From the NCBI RefSeq assembly GCF_000737195.2, contig NZ_JALM01000013.1:1-64000 (forward strand): DNA of 64,000 bases. Direction: 5' to 3'. The notes under the pieces are model-generated. The model worked only from the letters and a program-made list of their open reading frames with translations, ran no database searches and was not told the DNA's origin. The DNA is from Sciscionella sediminilitoris. Its GTDB lineage: Bacteria; Actinomycetota; Actinomycetes; Mycobacteriales; Pseudonocardiaceae. How positions within the stretch are numbered: the stretch's first letter is position 1; each line of letters starts with the position of its first letter. This document shows positions 1 through 8,924 of the stretch, piece after piece. The position numbers and the translations under genes are program-made.

Positions 1-513
1 GCGGCCGGCCGTTCCCGCCGCGAGCCGGTATGTCGTCGAGAGGAGTCGCTGAGCCTCCGCATGCTGGTCGCCGACGTGAGCGTGCACCGCGCGGCGCGCG
101 TCCGATAGCAGCGAGGGCAGCGCCTGGAGCAGCAGTCCATGGTCCCCGGCAATGTAGGCACGCCACGCGCCATGCGTGGTGTCGGCGAGTTCAGCGAGTT
201 CGGGCAGCCCTTCCGGGGCGGTGGATTCGACCAGACCAGGGATGTCAGCGGTGGTGGTGATTGCCTCTCGCAGGCGGACTATCTGCTCGTCACCATCGTC
301 TGTGGCGTGCTCGGAAACGCCTGTCAGCACGTCAGGGGCGACTCCGAGAGCGGATGCAAGTTTCGCCAGGGTTGCCGGGCGCGCGGCTTGGCGGCGGCCC
401 TGTTCAATGCGGGCAACGGTGCCAGGATCGATGCGAGCGGCCTCGGCCAGTTGTTCCTGGGTGAGGTCACGTGCCTTACGTACTCGCGCGACATTGTCCC
501 CGAGCCGACTCAT
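1..513 (-). CDS. XRE-family transcriptional regulator (partial, runs off the left edge)
   Basis: The first 171 residues are present and the C-terminus lies outside the window. Residues 1-60 form a classic Cro/C1-type helix-turn-helix, starting MSRLGDNVARVRKARDLTQ and containing the recognition-helix signature 'DPGTVARIEQGRR'. After this comes a helical region resembling the sensor part of larger actinobacterial XRE regulators. The ATG start overlaps the stop of the upstream NUDIX gene as ATGA, so the two are probably co-translated. The promoter and targets are unknown. DNA binding is well supported; the physiological role is not. Confidence 0.8.
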   Translation of the reverse strand, partial: MSRLGDNVARVRKARDLTQEQLAEAARIDPGTVARIEQGRRQAARPATLAKLASALGVAPDVLTGVSEHATDDGDEQIVRLREAITTTADIPGLVESTAPEGLPELAELADTTHGAWRAYIAGDHGLLLQALPSLLSDARRAVHAHVGDQHAEAQRLLSTTYRLAAGTAGR

Positions 514-1058
514 CGCACTCGCTTTCCCTGTTCGCACAAGGCAAGTCCGCCGTGAGTGAGCACCTCCAAGGCGACCTTGATTCGTCCGGCCAGTTCAGGC
601 TTGGTGTGTTCGGCGATCTCATCGCATTCATAGAGCCCGACTGCCTGGATTTCCGGACTCGTGAGTTGTAACGCGTCAACCTCGCCGGAGCTGATCGTTC
701 CGGCGTCGAAAATCCACGCCAATCCCTCGGGGAGTCGTCCGTCGTCAGGGGTGTAGTCGATCACCATCGGTGTGGCGAAAGCCCGGGTCAGGCCAAGTTC
801 CTCGTGTACCTCGCGGGTCACCGTTCGCCATGGTGGCTCGTCCGCTTCAACGGCTCCACCGGGCAAGTCGAGATGCGCCTTGTACGTCGTCGTAACCAGC
901 AGTACCCGTCCTTGATCGTCATGGAAGAGAGCAGCCGCGCTATTGCGCTTGCGGTTCAATTGAGCCACATAGTCATCGAACGGAAGCAGGTCCACTCGGG
1001 CAGTGTACGTCCCCGGTCCGGTGGTTCTGCCAGGCCGAATTGGCCCAGAACGCAGCAT
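510..1058 (-). CDS. NUDIX hydrolase
   Basis: The 182-residue protein carries an intact Nudix box at about residues 68-90: G-x5-E-x7-REVHEELGL, with the REVHEE metal-binding glutamates. NUDIX enzymes hydrolyse nucleoside diphosphates linked to another group; the substrate cannot be told here. The ATG at 1058 has no clear Shine-Dalgarno sequence. A GTG at 995 (protein beginning VDLLPFDDYV) is a possible shorter start that keeps the whole fold. Its stop overlaps the ATG of the XRE regulator. NUDIX-XRE pairs are common as cargo on actinomycete mobile elements, but no integrase or conjugation gene is visible here. Confidence 0.85.
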   Translation of the reverse strand: MLRSGPIRPGRTTGPGTYTARVDLLPFDDYVAQLNRKRNSAAALFHDDQGRVLLVTTTYKAHLDLPGGAVEADEPPWRTVTREVHEELGLTRAFATPMVIDYTPDDGRLPEGLAWIFDAGTISSGEVDALQLTSPEIQAVGLYECDEIAEHTKPELAGRIKVALEVLTHGGLALCEQGKRVR

Positions 1059-1213
1059 GCCGGTATCGGAGTAGGGCCCCGTCGTCCGTTCACCTGCGCC
1101 AGTCGTTCCAGCAGCCTCGTGTTACGCGCTCCCCGCGCGAGTTTCGCCCGGTGTCGGTGAACCCCGACCCCGGCACCGGGCGAATTCCATTCGGTGTGGA
1201 AGGGGTCTCGGAG

Positions 1214-1309
1214 ATGGCTCGAACAAGCACGCACACGTGCGGTGACTGTTCCGGTAAGGGATGCGCTCGCTGCAACTACACGGGAACGATCACGATCGTG
1301 GACGAGTGA
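1214..1309 (+). CDS. Four-cysteine mini-protein (31 aa)
   Basis: A short frame from ATG 1214 encodes 31 residues with the core CGDCSGKGCARC, i.e. C-x2-C-x4-C-x2-C, a spacing typical of zinc knuckles and similar to the CxxCxGxG repeats of DnaJ. A purine-rich AAGGGG stretch lies 8-15 bases upstream. The stop overlaps the next start (TGATG), which supports real translation of both. A longer in-frame reading from 1040 exists, but its N-terminal part looks non-coding. The function is unknown; metal binding is inferred from the cysteines only. Confidence 0.5.
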   Translation: MARTSTHTCGDCSGKGCARCNYTGTITIVDE

Positions 1310-1626
1310 TGTCACGACCGGATGAGTGGCGCTTGGCTCGGATGCCAAGTGATGGCCCTGAGGTGATGCGTTCCTCGGATGGTACCGAGATCTTGCGCTA
1401 CATGTTCGCCCACTTCGTGTTCACCTGGCCAAGGGGCGCATCGCGGGTCACGATCGAGCACGGCAGATTGAGCGGCAAAGGGAACTGGCGTATGCCGAGG
1501 GACTGGTCGTTCACCATCGAAGAGTCGTGGTCTCGTGAAGCGTTGGCTATCGCAGGTCGGCGGTGGTACGCCGAGCACGTCGCCCGTGTACGAGGATGGA
1601 GGTCCGGTCCCGGGCGAGGGCGGTGA
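1309..1626 (+). CDS. Hypothetical protein (105 aa)
   Basis: The reading frame starts with the ATG embedded in TGATG at the end of the four-Cys mini-protein and encodes 105 residues, rich in Trp and Arg, beginning MSRPDEWRLARM. I recognise no domain and see no signal peptide or membrane segment. The tight overlap with the gene before it suggests translational coupling. Base composition is somewhat less GC-biased at third positions than in the housekeeping genes to the right, which fits an acquired segment. Confidence 0.45.
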   Translation: MSRPDEWRLARMPSDGPEVMRSSDGTEILRYMFAHFVFTWPRGASRVTIEHGRLSGKGNWRMPRDWSFTIEESWSREALAIAGRRWYAEHVARVRGWRSGPGRGR

Positions 1627-1650
1627 GTATCGGCGGGTCGGCGTTGCGCT

Positions 1651-1881
1651 TCAGTAGTTGGCGAGATCCTGGGTGATCGGCCCCGAGTCCGGGACCCGAA
1701 ACGACCACCATCCGCGTTCCGAAACCTCGACCTGCGCGATCTTCGCCATGCGCTCGCCCGAGTCCTCGACGGTGAATCCTCGATACCGTTCGTCCGCCTC
1801 TGCGACATACTGCTGCACGCGTTCTTTGAATTTGTCCGGAGTCTCATCTATTGCTTTTTGCAGGAAATCGCGGGTAAGCAA
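1651..1881 (-). CDS. Hypothetical protein (76 aa, start uncertain)
   Basis: This small acidic frame begins at a TTG (1881) and reads MLTRDFLQKAIDETPDKFKE at its start. It is predicted helical with a Trp-rich C-terminus. The frame stays open upstream into the end of the MBOAT gene without a good ATG/GTG, so the true start is unclear and it may be the remnant of a longer gene. No family is recognised. Confidence 0.35.
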   Translation of the reverse strand: MLTRDFLQKAIDETPDKFKERVQQYVAEADERYRGFTVEDSGERMAKIAQVEVSERGWWSFRVPDSGPITQDLANY

Positions 1882-1969
1882 TGCGCCTGCGAGATCGTGT
1901 TCGGTCCGGACGGTTCGGTCGGTGTAGGGGAGCGCCCGGTCATCGGTGAAGGCTTTCCGTTGCGCCGCC

Positions 1970-3406
1970 TCAGAACTGGTAGTAGAGGAACGGGCTGAAG
2001 GTTCCCGAGGCGATCAGGATGAACGAGTAGGCGAGCCCCGCGGTCATGATGCCGACGCGCGCGGTGTTCGCGACCACGCTGCGCCCGGATTCCAGGAATA
2101 TCCCGGTGATCGGCTGTTTGGGCAGGAAGAAGACGGCTAGCGCGAGGATGCCGATGGTGAGCCGCTGGTTGGTGAGGGCGGCGCCGACGATTCCGGTGAG
2201 CCCTTCGGTATCGGGCGCGAACAGGTGCCCGATCATGACGAACGCGGAACCGATGTCGTGGGATTTGAAGATGACCCAGCCGATGACGACCAGCAGCAGG
2301 GTCAGCACTCGGCGCAGGAGGTAGGGCACCGGGTTGGCCCCGCGCACTTCCTGCCAGCCGCCGATGCGCTCGATGATGAGCAGCAGTCCGTGGAACAGGC
2401 CCCACACCAGGAAGGTCCAGTTGGCGCCGTGCCAGAACCCGGTGAGCACGAAGACGATGGCGAGGTTGCGGTAGGTGCGGGCTTTGCCGTGCCGGTTGCC
2501 GCCGAGCGGGATGTAGACGTAATCGCGGAACCAGCGGGAAAGCGACATGTGCCAGCGGCGCCAGAATTCGGTGATCGTGGTGGAGGAGTAGGGCCGCGCG
2601 AAGTTCTCCGGCAGCCGCAGGCCGAGCATCCGGCCGAGTCCGATGGCCATATCGGAGTAACCGGAGAAGTCGAAGTAGAGCTGGATGGTGTAACCGATCG
2701 CGCCGAGCCAGGCGATCGCGAAGGTCATGTTGCCCGGCGGGGTGTCGAAGCACTTGTCCACGAAGGGGCCGATGGAGTCGGCGACGATGACCTTCTTGCA
2801 CAGACCGAAGGCGAACCGGGGGAATCCGGCCGCGATGTCGTCGAGGCGGTGGGTACGCCGCTGCGGCAACTGGTCGGCGATCTCCCGGTAGCGCACGATC
2901 GGCCCGGCGATCAGCTGCGGGAACATCGCGATGTACATGGCGAAGGAGACCGGATTGCGCAGGGCCCTGCGCTCGCCACGGTAGATGTCGACGATGTAGG
3001 AGATGTGGTGGAAGGTGTAGAAGGAGATCCCGATCGGCAGCGCGATGTGCGCGATCGGGAAGTCCCCGCCGAACAGCTTGGCGAGATTGGCGAACTGCTG
3101 CGTGGCGAATCCGGCGTACTTCCAGATCGCCAGCACGCCGATGTTCACCGTGATCGTGGCGGCGAGCAGCACGTGCCGGTTGTCTCTGCCGAACGGCTCG
3201 TTGCGCGGTTCGAGCAGCCTGCCCGCGAAGTAGTTCACCACCATGCAGGCCAGTAGCAGCAGCACGGTTGAGCCCGCCCCGCTGGTGTAGAAGAACAGGC
3301 TCGCGATCGCGATGATGCCGTTGCGCCAGCTGCGCGGTAGCACGAGCACCGCGATCAGCACCGCGGGCAGGAAATACCACAGGAAGAGCGGACTGGAGAA
3401 ATACAT
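1970..3406 (-). CDS. MBOAT-family membrane O-acyltransferase (AlgI-like)
   Basis: This 478-residue polytopic membrane protein of the AlgI/DltB-type MBOAT family transfers acyl groups, usually acetyl, to an exported polysaccharide or lipid. Family marks are GISFYTFHHISYIVDIYRG near residues 125-143, the FWRRWHMSLSRWFRDYVYIP block, and GFWHGANWTF with the invariant catalytic histidine, followed by a second conserved His (GLFHG). Length and about 11 hydrophobic segments are normal for the family. The usual SGNH/AlgJ partner is not nearby, so the acceptor is unknown. ATG 3406 is the natural start. Confidence 0.88.
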   Translation of the reverse strand: MYFSSPLFLWYFLPAVLIAVLVLPRSWRNGIIAIASLFFYTSGAGSTVLLLLACMVVNYFAGRLLEPRNEPFGRDNRHVLLAATITVNIGVLAIWKYAGFATQQFANLAKLFGGDFPIAHIALPIGISFYTFHHISYIVDIYRGERRALRNPVSFAMYIAMFPQLIAGPIVRYREIADQLPQRRTHRLDDIAAGFPRFAFGLCKKVIVADSIGPFVDKCFDTPPGNMTFAIAWLGAIGYTIQLYFDFSGYSDMAIGLGRMLGLRLPENFARPYSSTTITEFWRRWHMSLSRWFRDYVYIPLGGNRHGKARTYRNLAIVFVLTGFWHGANWTFLVWGLFHGLLLIIERIGGWQEVRGANPVPYLLRRVLTLLLVVIGWVIFKSHDIGSAFVMIGHLFAPDTEGLTGIVGAALTNQRLTIGILALAVFFLPKQPITGIFLESGRSVVANTARVGIMTAGLAYSFILIASGTFSPFLYYQF

Positions 3407-3478
3407 CGGTACGAGGCTCCCTGTGGTGCTTATGGCCCCGTAGACTCTAACCCGGTCCGCAGTGCTGCGGGTGTGGAA

Positions 3479-4444
3479 CTACACACGTCCCGCCATGCGG
3501 CGCAGCCTGGCCACTTCGGCGAGCAGCACGGCCCCCGCGACCGAGGCGTTGAGCGATTCGACTCCGGCGGCCATGGGGATCGAGACCCGGGTGTCACAGG
3601 TTTCCCGGACCAGCCGGGAAAGCCCGCGCCCCTCGGAACCGACCACCACGACCAGCGGATCGGCGGCCAGGTGCAGCCCGTCGATATCGGTGTCCCCGTC
3701 CGCGTCCAGCCCGGCGATCATCAGGCCTTCCTTGGCCCACTCCTTGAGCTGGCGGGTCAGGTTGGTGGCCTTGGCGATCCGGATCCGCGCGGCCGCGCCC
3801 GCGCTGGTGCGCCAGGCCACCGCCGTCATGGACGCCGAGCGCCGCTGCGGCAGCAGCACCCCGTGCGCACCGAACGCGGCCGCGGAGCGCACCACGGCGC
3901 CCAGGTTGCGTGGATCGGTGACCCCGTCCAGCGCGACGAGCAGCGGCGGTTCCCCGGAATCGACCGCGGCCTGCAGCAGATCGTCGGGATGCGCGTAGTC
4001 GTACGGCGGGACCTGGAGCGCGAGGCCCTGGTGCAGTGCGCCGCCGGTGAGCCGGTCCAGCTCGGCGCGGCTCACCTCGAGCACGGAAATGCCGTGGTCG
4101 CCCGCGATCCGCACGGATTCGTTGACCCGGTCGTCGATGTCCACACCCTGGGCGACGTACAGCGCGCTCGCCGGGGTCTGCGCGCGCAGGCACTCCACGA
4201 CCGGGTTGCGCCCGGCCACGAGTTCCGGTGCGGATTCGGCGGACTTGCGCCGCTTACGGTCGGCCTCGGCGGCGTTCGCGGCCGCTTTCGCCTTGCGGGC
4301 TGCCGGATGCCCGACGCGGTCCTTCGCCTTGGGAGTCGGCCCTTTGCCTTCGAGCCCCTTGCGTCGCTGACCGCCGCTGCCGACGACCGCGCCCTTCTTG
4401 GTACCGGGTTTACGCGTCGCCTTGCGCGGTGAATTGCCTGGCAT
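3479..4444 (-). CDS. rlmB: 23S rRNA (guanosine-2'-O)-methyltransferase RlmB (TrmH/SpoU family)
   Basis: This 321-residue SAM-dependent enzyme methylates the 2'-OH of a guanosine in 23S rRNA. A basic tail of about 75 residues (rich in Lys/Arg/Gly) precedes the substrate-binding domain (starting [15 protein letters not shown]) and the knotted SPOUT domain, with motif 1 [20 protein letters not shown], motif 2 [14 protein letters not shown] and motif 3 [15 protein letters not shown]. The ATG at 4444 lies only 4 bases after the cysS stop. This cysS-rlmB order is the same as in mycobacteria (cysS1-tsnR/Rv3579c), supporting one transcript. Confidence 0.93.
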   Translation of the reverse strand: MPGNSPRKATRKPGTKKGAVVGSGGQRRKGLEGKGPTPKAKDRVGHPAARKAKAAANAAEADRKRRKSAESAPELVAGRNPVVECLRAQTPASALYVAQGVDIDDRVNESVRIAGDHGISVLEVSRAELDRLTGGALHQGLALQVPPYDYAHPDDLLQAAVDSGEPPLLVALDGVTDPRNLGAVVRSAAAFGAHGVLLPQRRSASMTAVAWRTSAGAAARIRIAKATNLTRQLKEWAKEGLMIAGLDADGDTDIDGLHLAADPLVVVVGSEGRGLSRLVRETCDTRVSIPMAAGVESLNASVAGAVLLAEVARLRRMAGRV

Positions 4445-4448
4445 GTAT

Positions 4449-5834
4449 TCAGTCCTTAAATGTCCACTGTGGACCGTCGGGGGTGTCCTCCACGGCGATG
4501 CCCGCGTCGGTGAGCTGGTCGCGCACCAGGTCGGCGGTGGCGAAATCCCGTTCGGAGCGGGCTTTCGCGCGCCGTTCGAGCAGGCCCTCGACGAGAGTGC
4601 CGAGTGCGGAATGGGCCGCCTGCTCCGCCCCGCGCTCGGCCCACTGTTCGTCGAAGGGGTCGAGGCCGAGCACATCGAGCATGGCGCGCACCGATCCGGC
4701 GGCCGTGCGTGCTCCCGCGTCGTCGCCGGATTCGAGTGCGGCATTGCCTTCGCGGGTCACCGAGTGCGCGACCCCGATCGCCTTCGGGGTGCCCAGATCG
4801 TCGTCCATGGCCGCGATGAACTCGCCGGGAAGCTCGCCGAGGGCCACCGAGCCGATCCGGCCGGCCGCCCGGCGCAGGAAGGACTCCAGCCTGCGGTACC
4901 CGGAGACCGCGTCCTCCAGCGCCTCGGGGGAGTACTCGATGGTGGAACGGTAGTGCGCGGAGATCAGGTAGTAGCGCAGTTCCTGCGGGCGGGTGCGCTC
5001 GAGCATCGCCGGGATCGAGACCACGTTCCCGAGCGATTTCGACATCTTCTCGCCGGAGAGGGTCACCCAGGCGTTGTGCATCCAGTACCGGGCGAAACCG
5101 TCCCCGGCCGCGCGGGACTGGGCCAGCTCGTTCTCATGATGCGGGAAGATCAGGTCGACCCCGCCGCCGTGGATGTCGAAGGTCTCGCCGAGGTAGACCG
5201 TCGCCATGGCCGAGCATTCGAGATGCCAGCCGGGCCTGCCCGGTCCCCACGGGGTCGGCCAGGACGGCTCACCCGGTTTGCTCGCTTTCCACAGGGTGAA
5301 ATCGCGCGGGTCCGACTTGCCTGCCGCCGCGCTCTCGCCCTGCTGCATCTCCTCGAGTCGCTGCCCGGAAAGCGTGCCGTACTCCGGGAAGGCCTCGACG
5401 GAGAAGTACACGTCGCCACCGGAGGGATAGGCGCAGCCCGCGTCGATGAGCCGCTGCATCAGCTCGACCATCTGCGTGATGTGCCCGGTCGCGCGCGGGG
5501 CGAGCGAGGCGGGGAGGCAGCCGAGCGCGGCATAGGACTCCTCGAAGGCGCGCTCGTGCGTGGCCGCCCACTCCCACCAGGGTCGCCCGGCCTCCGCCGC
5601 GCGGTTGAGGATCTTGTCGTCGATATCGGTGACATTGCGGACGAGCAGCACATCCGCGCCGTCGCGGGCCAGCCAGCGGCGCAGTACGTCGTAGTTCAGC
5701 GCGCCGCGTACGTGGCCGATGTGCGGTGCGCCCTGCGGGGTCGGCCCACAGACATAGATCGACGTCCGGTCCTCGCGCGCGGGGACGAATTCCCGCAGTG
5801 CCCTTGCTCCGGTGTCGTATATGTGCAGCGTCAC
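4449..5834 (-). CDS. cysS: Cysteinyl-tRNA synthetase
   Basis: This 461-residue class I synthetase charges tRNA-Cys. It starts at GTG 5834 (MTLHIYDTG...). The HIGH motif is at residues 38-41 with the zinc-ligand Cys29 just before it, and KMSKS appears in EKMSKSLGN. The C-terminal DALR-like and anticodon domains are complete. Its position beside ispF/ispD/carD and rlmB marks it as the housekeeping CysS rather than the paralogous mycothiol enzyme MshC. Length is normal. Confidence 0.95.
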   Translation of the reverse strand: MTLHIYDTGARALREFVPAREDRTSIYVCGPTPQGAPHIGHVRGALNYDVLRRWLARDGADVLLVRNVTDIDDKILNRAAEAGRPWWEWAATHERAFEESYAALGCLPASLAPRATGHITQMVELMQRLIDAGCAYPSGGDVYFSVEAFPEYGTLSGQRLEEMQQGESAAAGKSDPRDFTLWKASKPGEPSWPTPWGPGRPGWHLECSAMATVYLGETFDIHGGGVDLIFPHHENELAQSRAAGDGFARYWMHNAWVTLSGEKMSKSLGNVVSIPAMLERTRPQELRYYLISAHYRSTIEYSPEALEDAVSGYRRLESFLRRAAGRIGSVALGELPGEFIAAMDDDLGTPKAIGVAHSVTREGNAALESGDDAGARTAAGSVRAMLDVLGLDPFDEQWAERGAEQAAHSALGTLVEGLLERRAKARSERDFATADLVRDQLTDAGIAVEDTPDGPQWTFKD

Positions 5835-5868
5835 GCCACGATGGTACGGGCTAGGGGTGCCCGCCCCG

Positions 5869-6549
5869 TTACCTGCCCAGTTCTTCGCGCACGATGCGTA
5901 ACAGGGCGTCCGGGCGTTGCGCGGTCGGCAGCGGTTCCACCTTCGCGAACCGGGCACCGAGTGTCCTTGCGCCGCCGTCCGCCGCCTCCGAATCGCCGAT
6001 CATCAGCGCGTTCTCCGGGGCAACGCCGAGCTTGCCGGTGGCGATGCGGAAGATCTCCTCGTCCGGCTTCTCCACGCCGTGCTCGAAGGAGAGCACATAG
6101 GCATCGATGAACCGGTCCACTCCTGCGAGCTCGAAGCAGGAACGGATGTCCCAGGCGATGTTGCTGACCACGGCGACCGGGATGCCGTGCTCGTGCAGCA
6201 GCGCCAGCGCCTCGGCGGTGTCCGGGTAGGGGTGCCAGTTCGCGTCCTGCAGCATGCCCTCGTACAGGTGCACGGCCTCGTCCGGGGTGAGCCCGGACCA
6301 CTCCAGGATGGCCACATTGGCCCTGCGGTGCGCGGCCGGGTCCAGGTCGCGGCGGCGCCAGTCGTCGAGCTCGGACTCGGTGAGTTCCTTGGGTTCACCG
6401 ACCGGTGCGGTGAGCTTACGGAGCAGTTCCACCTTGCGGTCGGTGTCCATGGCCGCGGCGTGCTCACCGAGCATGGCCGTCAGCGAGTCCTCGGTGTAAT
6501 CGAGTCGGAAAAGGGTGCCGGAGAAGTCGATGAGCGCAGCTTCGATCAC
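5869..6549 (-). CDS. HAD-superfamily hydrolase with Ser in place of the +2 Asp
   Basis: The 226-residue protein starts at GTG 6549. Motif I reads DFSGTLFRL: Asp8 is the expected nucleophile, but residue 10, normally the Asp acid/base, is Ser. A helical C1-type cap follows (about 20-110), then motif II (VVSNIA), motif III Lys (EKPDEEIF) and motif [14 protein letters not shown]. The fold is clearly HAD (haloacid dehalogenase/phosphatase group). The Ser substitution suggests altered chemistry (dehalogenase- or phosphonatase-like enzymes also depart from DxD) or reduced phosphatase activity. The substrate is unknown. Confidence 0.82.
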   Translation of the reverse strand: MIEAALIDFSGTLFRLDYTEDSLTAMLGEHAAAMDTDRKVELLRKLTAPVGEPKELTESELDDWRRRDLDPAAHRRANVAILEWSGLTPDEAVHLYEGMLQDANWHPYPDTAEALALLHEHGIPVAVVSNIAWDIRSCFELAGVDRFIDAYVLSFEHGVEKPDEEIFRIATGKLGVAPENALMIGDSEAADGGARTLGARFAKVEPLPTAQRPDALLRIVREELGR

Positions 6550-6737
6550 GACTTCGATGATAGAGCACGCCTGAGAGCTCCATGTCCTGCTGCGCGGGGC
6601 CAGCGCGGCGCCTCGCGGCGAAGGCGCGCAATCACCGCAGAAACCCGCTGCGGCTCAATCCTCCGCCTTGCCGATCTCGGGCGCGGGTGCCCCGTTGGGC
6701 AGCGCCACGCTGACTCCCGCTCGCGACGGACGAGAGC

Positions 6738-8045
6738 TCACAGACGCGCTTTTGCGTGAGCCCGCTCCTTCGCCGCCTTGCCGACCGGTGGCAGCGCGAT
6801 CACGCAGACGAGGGAGAGCACCGCGGCACCGGCGACGTAGAGGCCGACGGAGAACCCGCCGTATGCCGCGAACAACAGGGTCGCCAGGTTCGGGGCGAGC
6901 GCGCCGCCGAGCACCCCGCCCAGGTTGTAGGCGAAGGAGGAGGCCGAGTACCGGTAGCGCACCGCGAACAGCTCGGGCAGGTAGGCGCCGAGCGGCCCGT
7001 AGGTCCAGCCCATCCCGGCCAGCGCGAGCGCCAGCGCCACGCAGATGAGCACCGGGTTGCCGGTGTCGATCAGCGGGAACATGACCAGCCCGACGACCAC
7101 GGCGTAACCGCAGCCGACGATCAGCACCGAACGGCGGGAGAACCGGTCGCTGGCGATACTCGAACCGATCGTGGCCAGCGCCATCGCCCAGACCGCGATG
7201 ATCGCGCAGGTCAGCATCGTCTGCTTGGAAAGGTGCAGTTCGCTGGTGCCGTAGGAGATGCAGAAGGTGGTCGCGGTGTAGAAGAGCACGTAGCAGACCA
7301 CGATCGCCCCGGAACCGCCGAGCAGCCGCCACGGTGCCCTGCGCGCCATCTCCACCAGCGGCATCCGCGCACGGTCCCCGGAGTCCAGCACCTTCGAGAA
7401 CTCCGGGGTCTCGGCGATCCGCAGCCGCACGAACAGGCCGACCAGCACCAGCAGGGCGGAGGCGAGGAACGGAACCCGCCAGCCCCAGGCGTTGAAGGTG
7501 GACTCGTCCATGGTCGCGGACAGCAGCAGGAATCCGCCGCTGGCGAAGAAGAACCCGATGGAGGGCCCGAGCTGCGGGTACATGCCGTACCAGCCGCGTT
7601 TGCCCTTCGGGGCGTGCTCGGCGGCGAGCAGTGCCGCGCCGCCCCATTCCCCGCCGAGGCCGATGCCCTGGGCGAAGCGGAGCACCACGAGCAGGATCGG
7701 CGCGGCGATGCCGATCGTGGCGTAGCCGGGGATCAGCCCGATCGCGACAGTGGAGATCCCCATCGTCAGCAGCGAGGCGATCAGCATGGATTTCCGCCCG
7801 ATGCGGTCCCCGAAATGGCCGAAGAAAAGCGAGCCGAGTGGGCGGGCGATGAACGCGACCGCGAATGTGGAGAACGCGGCGAGCTGGCCGACCGTCGCGC
7901 CGAGATTCGGGAAGAATTGTTTGTTGATCACCAGCGCGGAGGCGGTCGCGTACAGATAGAAGTCGTAGAACTCGATCGCGGTGCCGATGAAACTCGCGAC
8001 CGCGATCCGGCCCATTCGCGGCGGTGCCGCGCTCGTTTCCGTCAT
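6738..8045 (-). CDS. MFS transporter, metabolite:H+ symporter (MHS) family
   Basis: This 435-residue, 12-TM major facilitator belongs to the MHS group (ShiA/ProP/KgtP relatives). N-terminal signatures are GTAIEFYDFYLYATASALV, GHFGDRIGRKSML (motif A between TM2 and TM3) and FAQGIGLGGEWGGAALL (TM4/5). It probably imports a small carboxylate or zwitterion with protons; the substrate cannot be resolved. Its ATG overlaps the stop of the PPOX gene by 4 bases (ATGA), so the two are likely co-expressed. About 190 bases downstream, up to the HAD gene, carry no gene. Confidence 0.88.
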   Translation of the reverse strand: MTETSAAPPRMGRIAVASFIGTAIEFYDFYLYATASALVINKQFFPNLGATVGQLAAFSTFAVAFIARPLGSLFFGHFGDRIGRKSMLIASLLTMGISTVAIGLIPGYATIGIAAPILLVVLRFAQGIGLGGEWGGAALLAAEHAPKGKRGWYGMYPQLGPSIGFFFASGGFLLLSATMDESTFNAWGWRVPFLASALLVLVGLFVRLRIAETPEFSKVLDSGDRARMPLVEMARRAPWRLLGGSGAIVVCYVLFYTATTFCISYGTSELHLSKQTMLTCAIIAVWAMALATIGSSIASDRFSRRSVLIVGCGYAVVVGLVMFPLIDTGNPVLICVALALALAGMGWTYGPLGAYLPELFAVRYRYSASSFAYNLGGVLGGALAPNLATLLFAAYGGFSVGLYVAGAAVLSLVCVIALPPVGKAAKERAHAKARL

Positions 8046-8434
8046 GCCGCGTAACCGGTGACCTTTTCCGGGGTGAGCCGGACGACGACGCGCACCGTCC
8101 CTTCCGGCTCGGCGCGGAAATCCTTGCCGTGGTAGGCATTCGAGAGCTTGTCGATGAGCGCGCGGCCGTTCTCCTCTGTGATGCGCACTGTCCCGCGCAA
8201 TTCCGCGTACTTGTACGGGTCCTCGCGGTCGAAAATGGAAACGCTGACCCGCGGGTCGCGTTCCATATTGCGGGTTTTCCGGCGGCCCCTCGTGGTGGAG
8301 AAAAGCAGATCATCGCCATCGCGTTCGCACCAGACGACCGAGGTCTGCGGGCTTCCATCCGGATTCACGGTCGCCACCGTCGCATAATTCCTGCCGTCGA
8401 TGATCGCGCGCACGGCCTCGTTGAGAATCGCCAT
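8042..8434 (-). CDS. PPOX-class F420/FMN-dependent oxidoreductase
   Basis: A 130-residue split beta-barrel protein starting at ATG 8434 (MAILNEAVRAIIDGRNYATV). The pattern 'ATVNPDGSPQTSVVWCERDGD', 'TTRGRRKTRNMERDPRVSV' and the C-terminal 'GTVRVVVRLTPEKVTGY' are typical of actinobacterial PPOX-class F420-dependent enzymes (pyridoxamine oxidase-like fold). It probably acts as a cytoplasmic dimer with F420 or flavin; the substrate is unknown. It overlaps the MHS transporter start and lies 10 bases after the ispF stop. Confidence 0.82.
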   Translation of the reverse strand: MAILNEAVRAIIDGRNYATVATVNPDGSPQTSVVWCERDGDDLLFSTTRGRRKTRNMERDPRVSVSIFDREDPYKYAELRGTVRITEENGRALIDKLSNAYHGKDFRAEPEGTVRVVVRLTPEKVTGYAA

Positions 8435-8444
8435 GGGCGTGATG

Positions 8445-8924
8445 CTATCCCAGCACGATCGCGGAAGCGACGGCCGCGATGCCCTCACCCCGTCCGGTGA
8501 GTCCGAGACCGTCGGTCGTCGTCCCACTCACTGAGACCGGGGCGCCGAGCGCGCTGCCGAGCGCCTCCTGTGCCTCCGCGCGCCGGGTGCCGACCCGCGG
8601 GTGGTTGCCGATCACCTGCACCGTGGCGTTGCCGATCCGAAATCCTTGCGCGCGAACGTATTCGGCCGCCTCGGTGAGAAATTCCACGCCGCGCGCACCG
8701 TGCCTGCGCGGGTCGTCGGTGCCGAACAGACCGCCGATATCGCCGAGCCCGGCCGCGGACAGCACCGCGTCCACGATCGCGTGCGCGGCGACGTCTCCGT
8801 CCGAATGGCCCGCGCAGCCGTCCTCGCCCGGCCAGTACAGCCCGGCTATCCAGCACTCCCTGCCCTGCTCGACGCGGTGCACATCGGTACCGATTCCGGT
8901 GCGCGGCAACAGTTCCTCAGGCAT
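8445..8924 (-). CDS. ispF: 2-C-methyl-D-erythritol 2,4-cyclodiphosphate synthase
   Basis: This 159-residue MEP-pathway enzyme cyclises CDP-methylerythritol 2-phosphate, releasing CMP, on the way to isoprenoids. Metal ligands are Asp14 and His16 (GTDVH) and His48 (GDVAAH). The flexible-loop motifs [15 protein letters not shown] and [14 protein letters not shown] and the C-terminal [17 protein letters not shown] are intact. It acts as a trimer. Its start lies inside the end of ispD (8-base overlap), so the two MEP steps are translationally coupled, as in mycobacteria. Confidence 0.95.
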   Translation of the reverse strand: MPEELLPRTGIGTDVHRVEQGRECWIAGLYWPGEDGCAGHSDGDVAAHAIVDAVLSAAGLGDIGGLFGTDDPRRHGARGVEFLTEAAEYVRAQGFRIGNATVQVIGNHPRVGTRRAEAQEALGSALGAPVSVSGTTTDGLGLTGRGEGIAAVASAIVLG

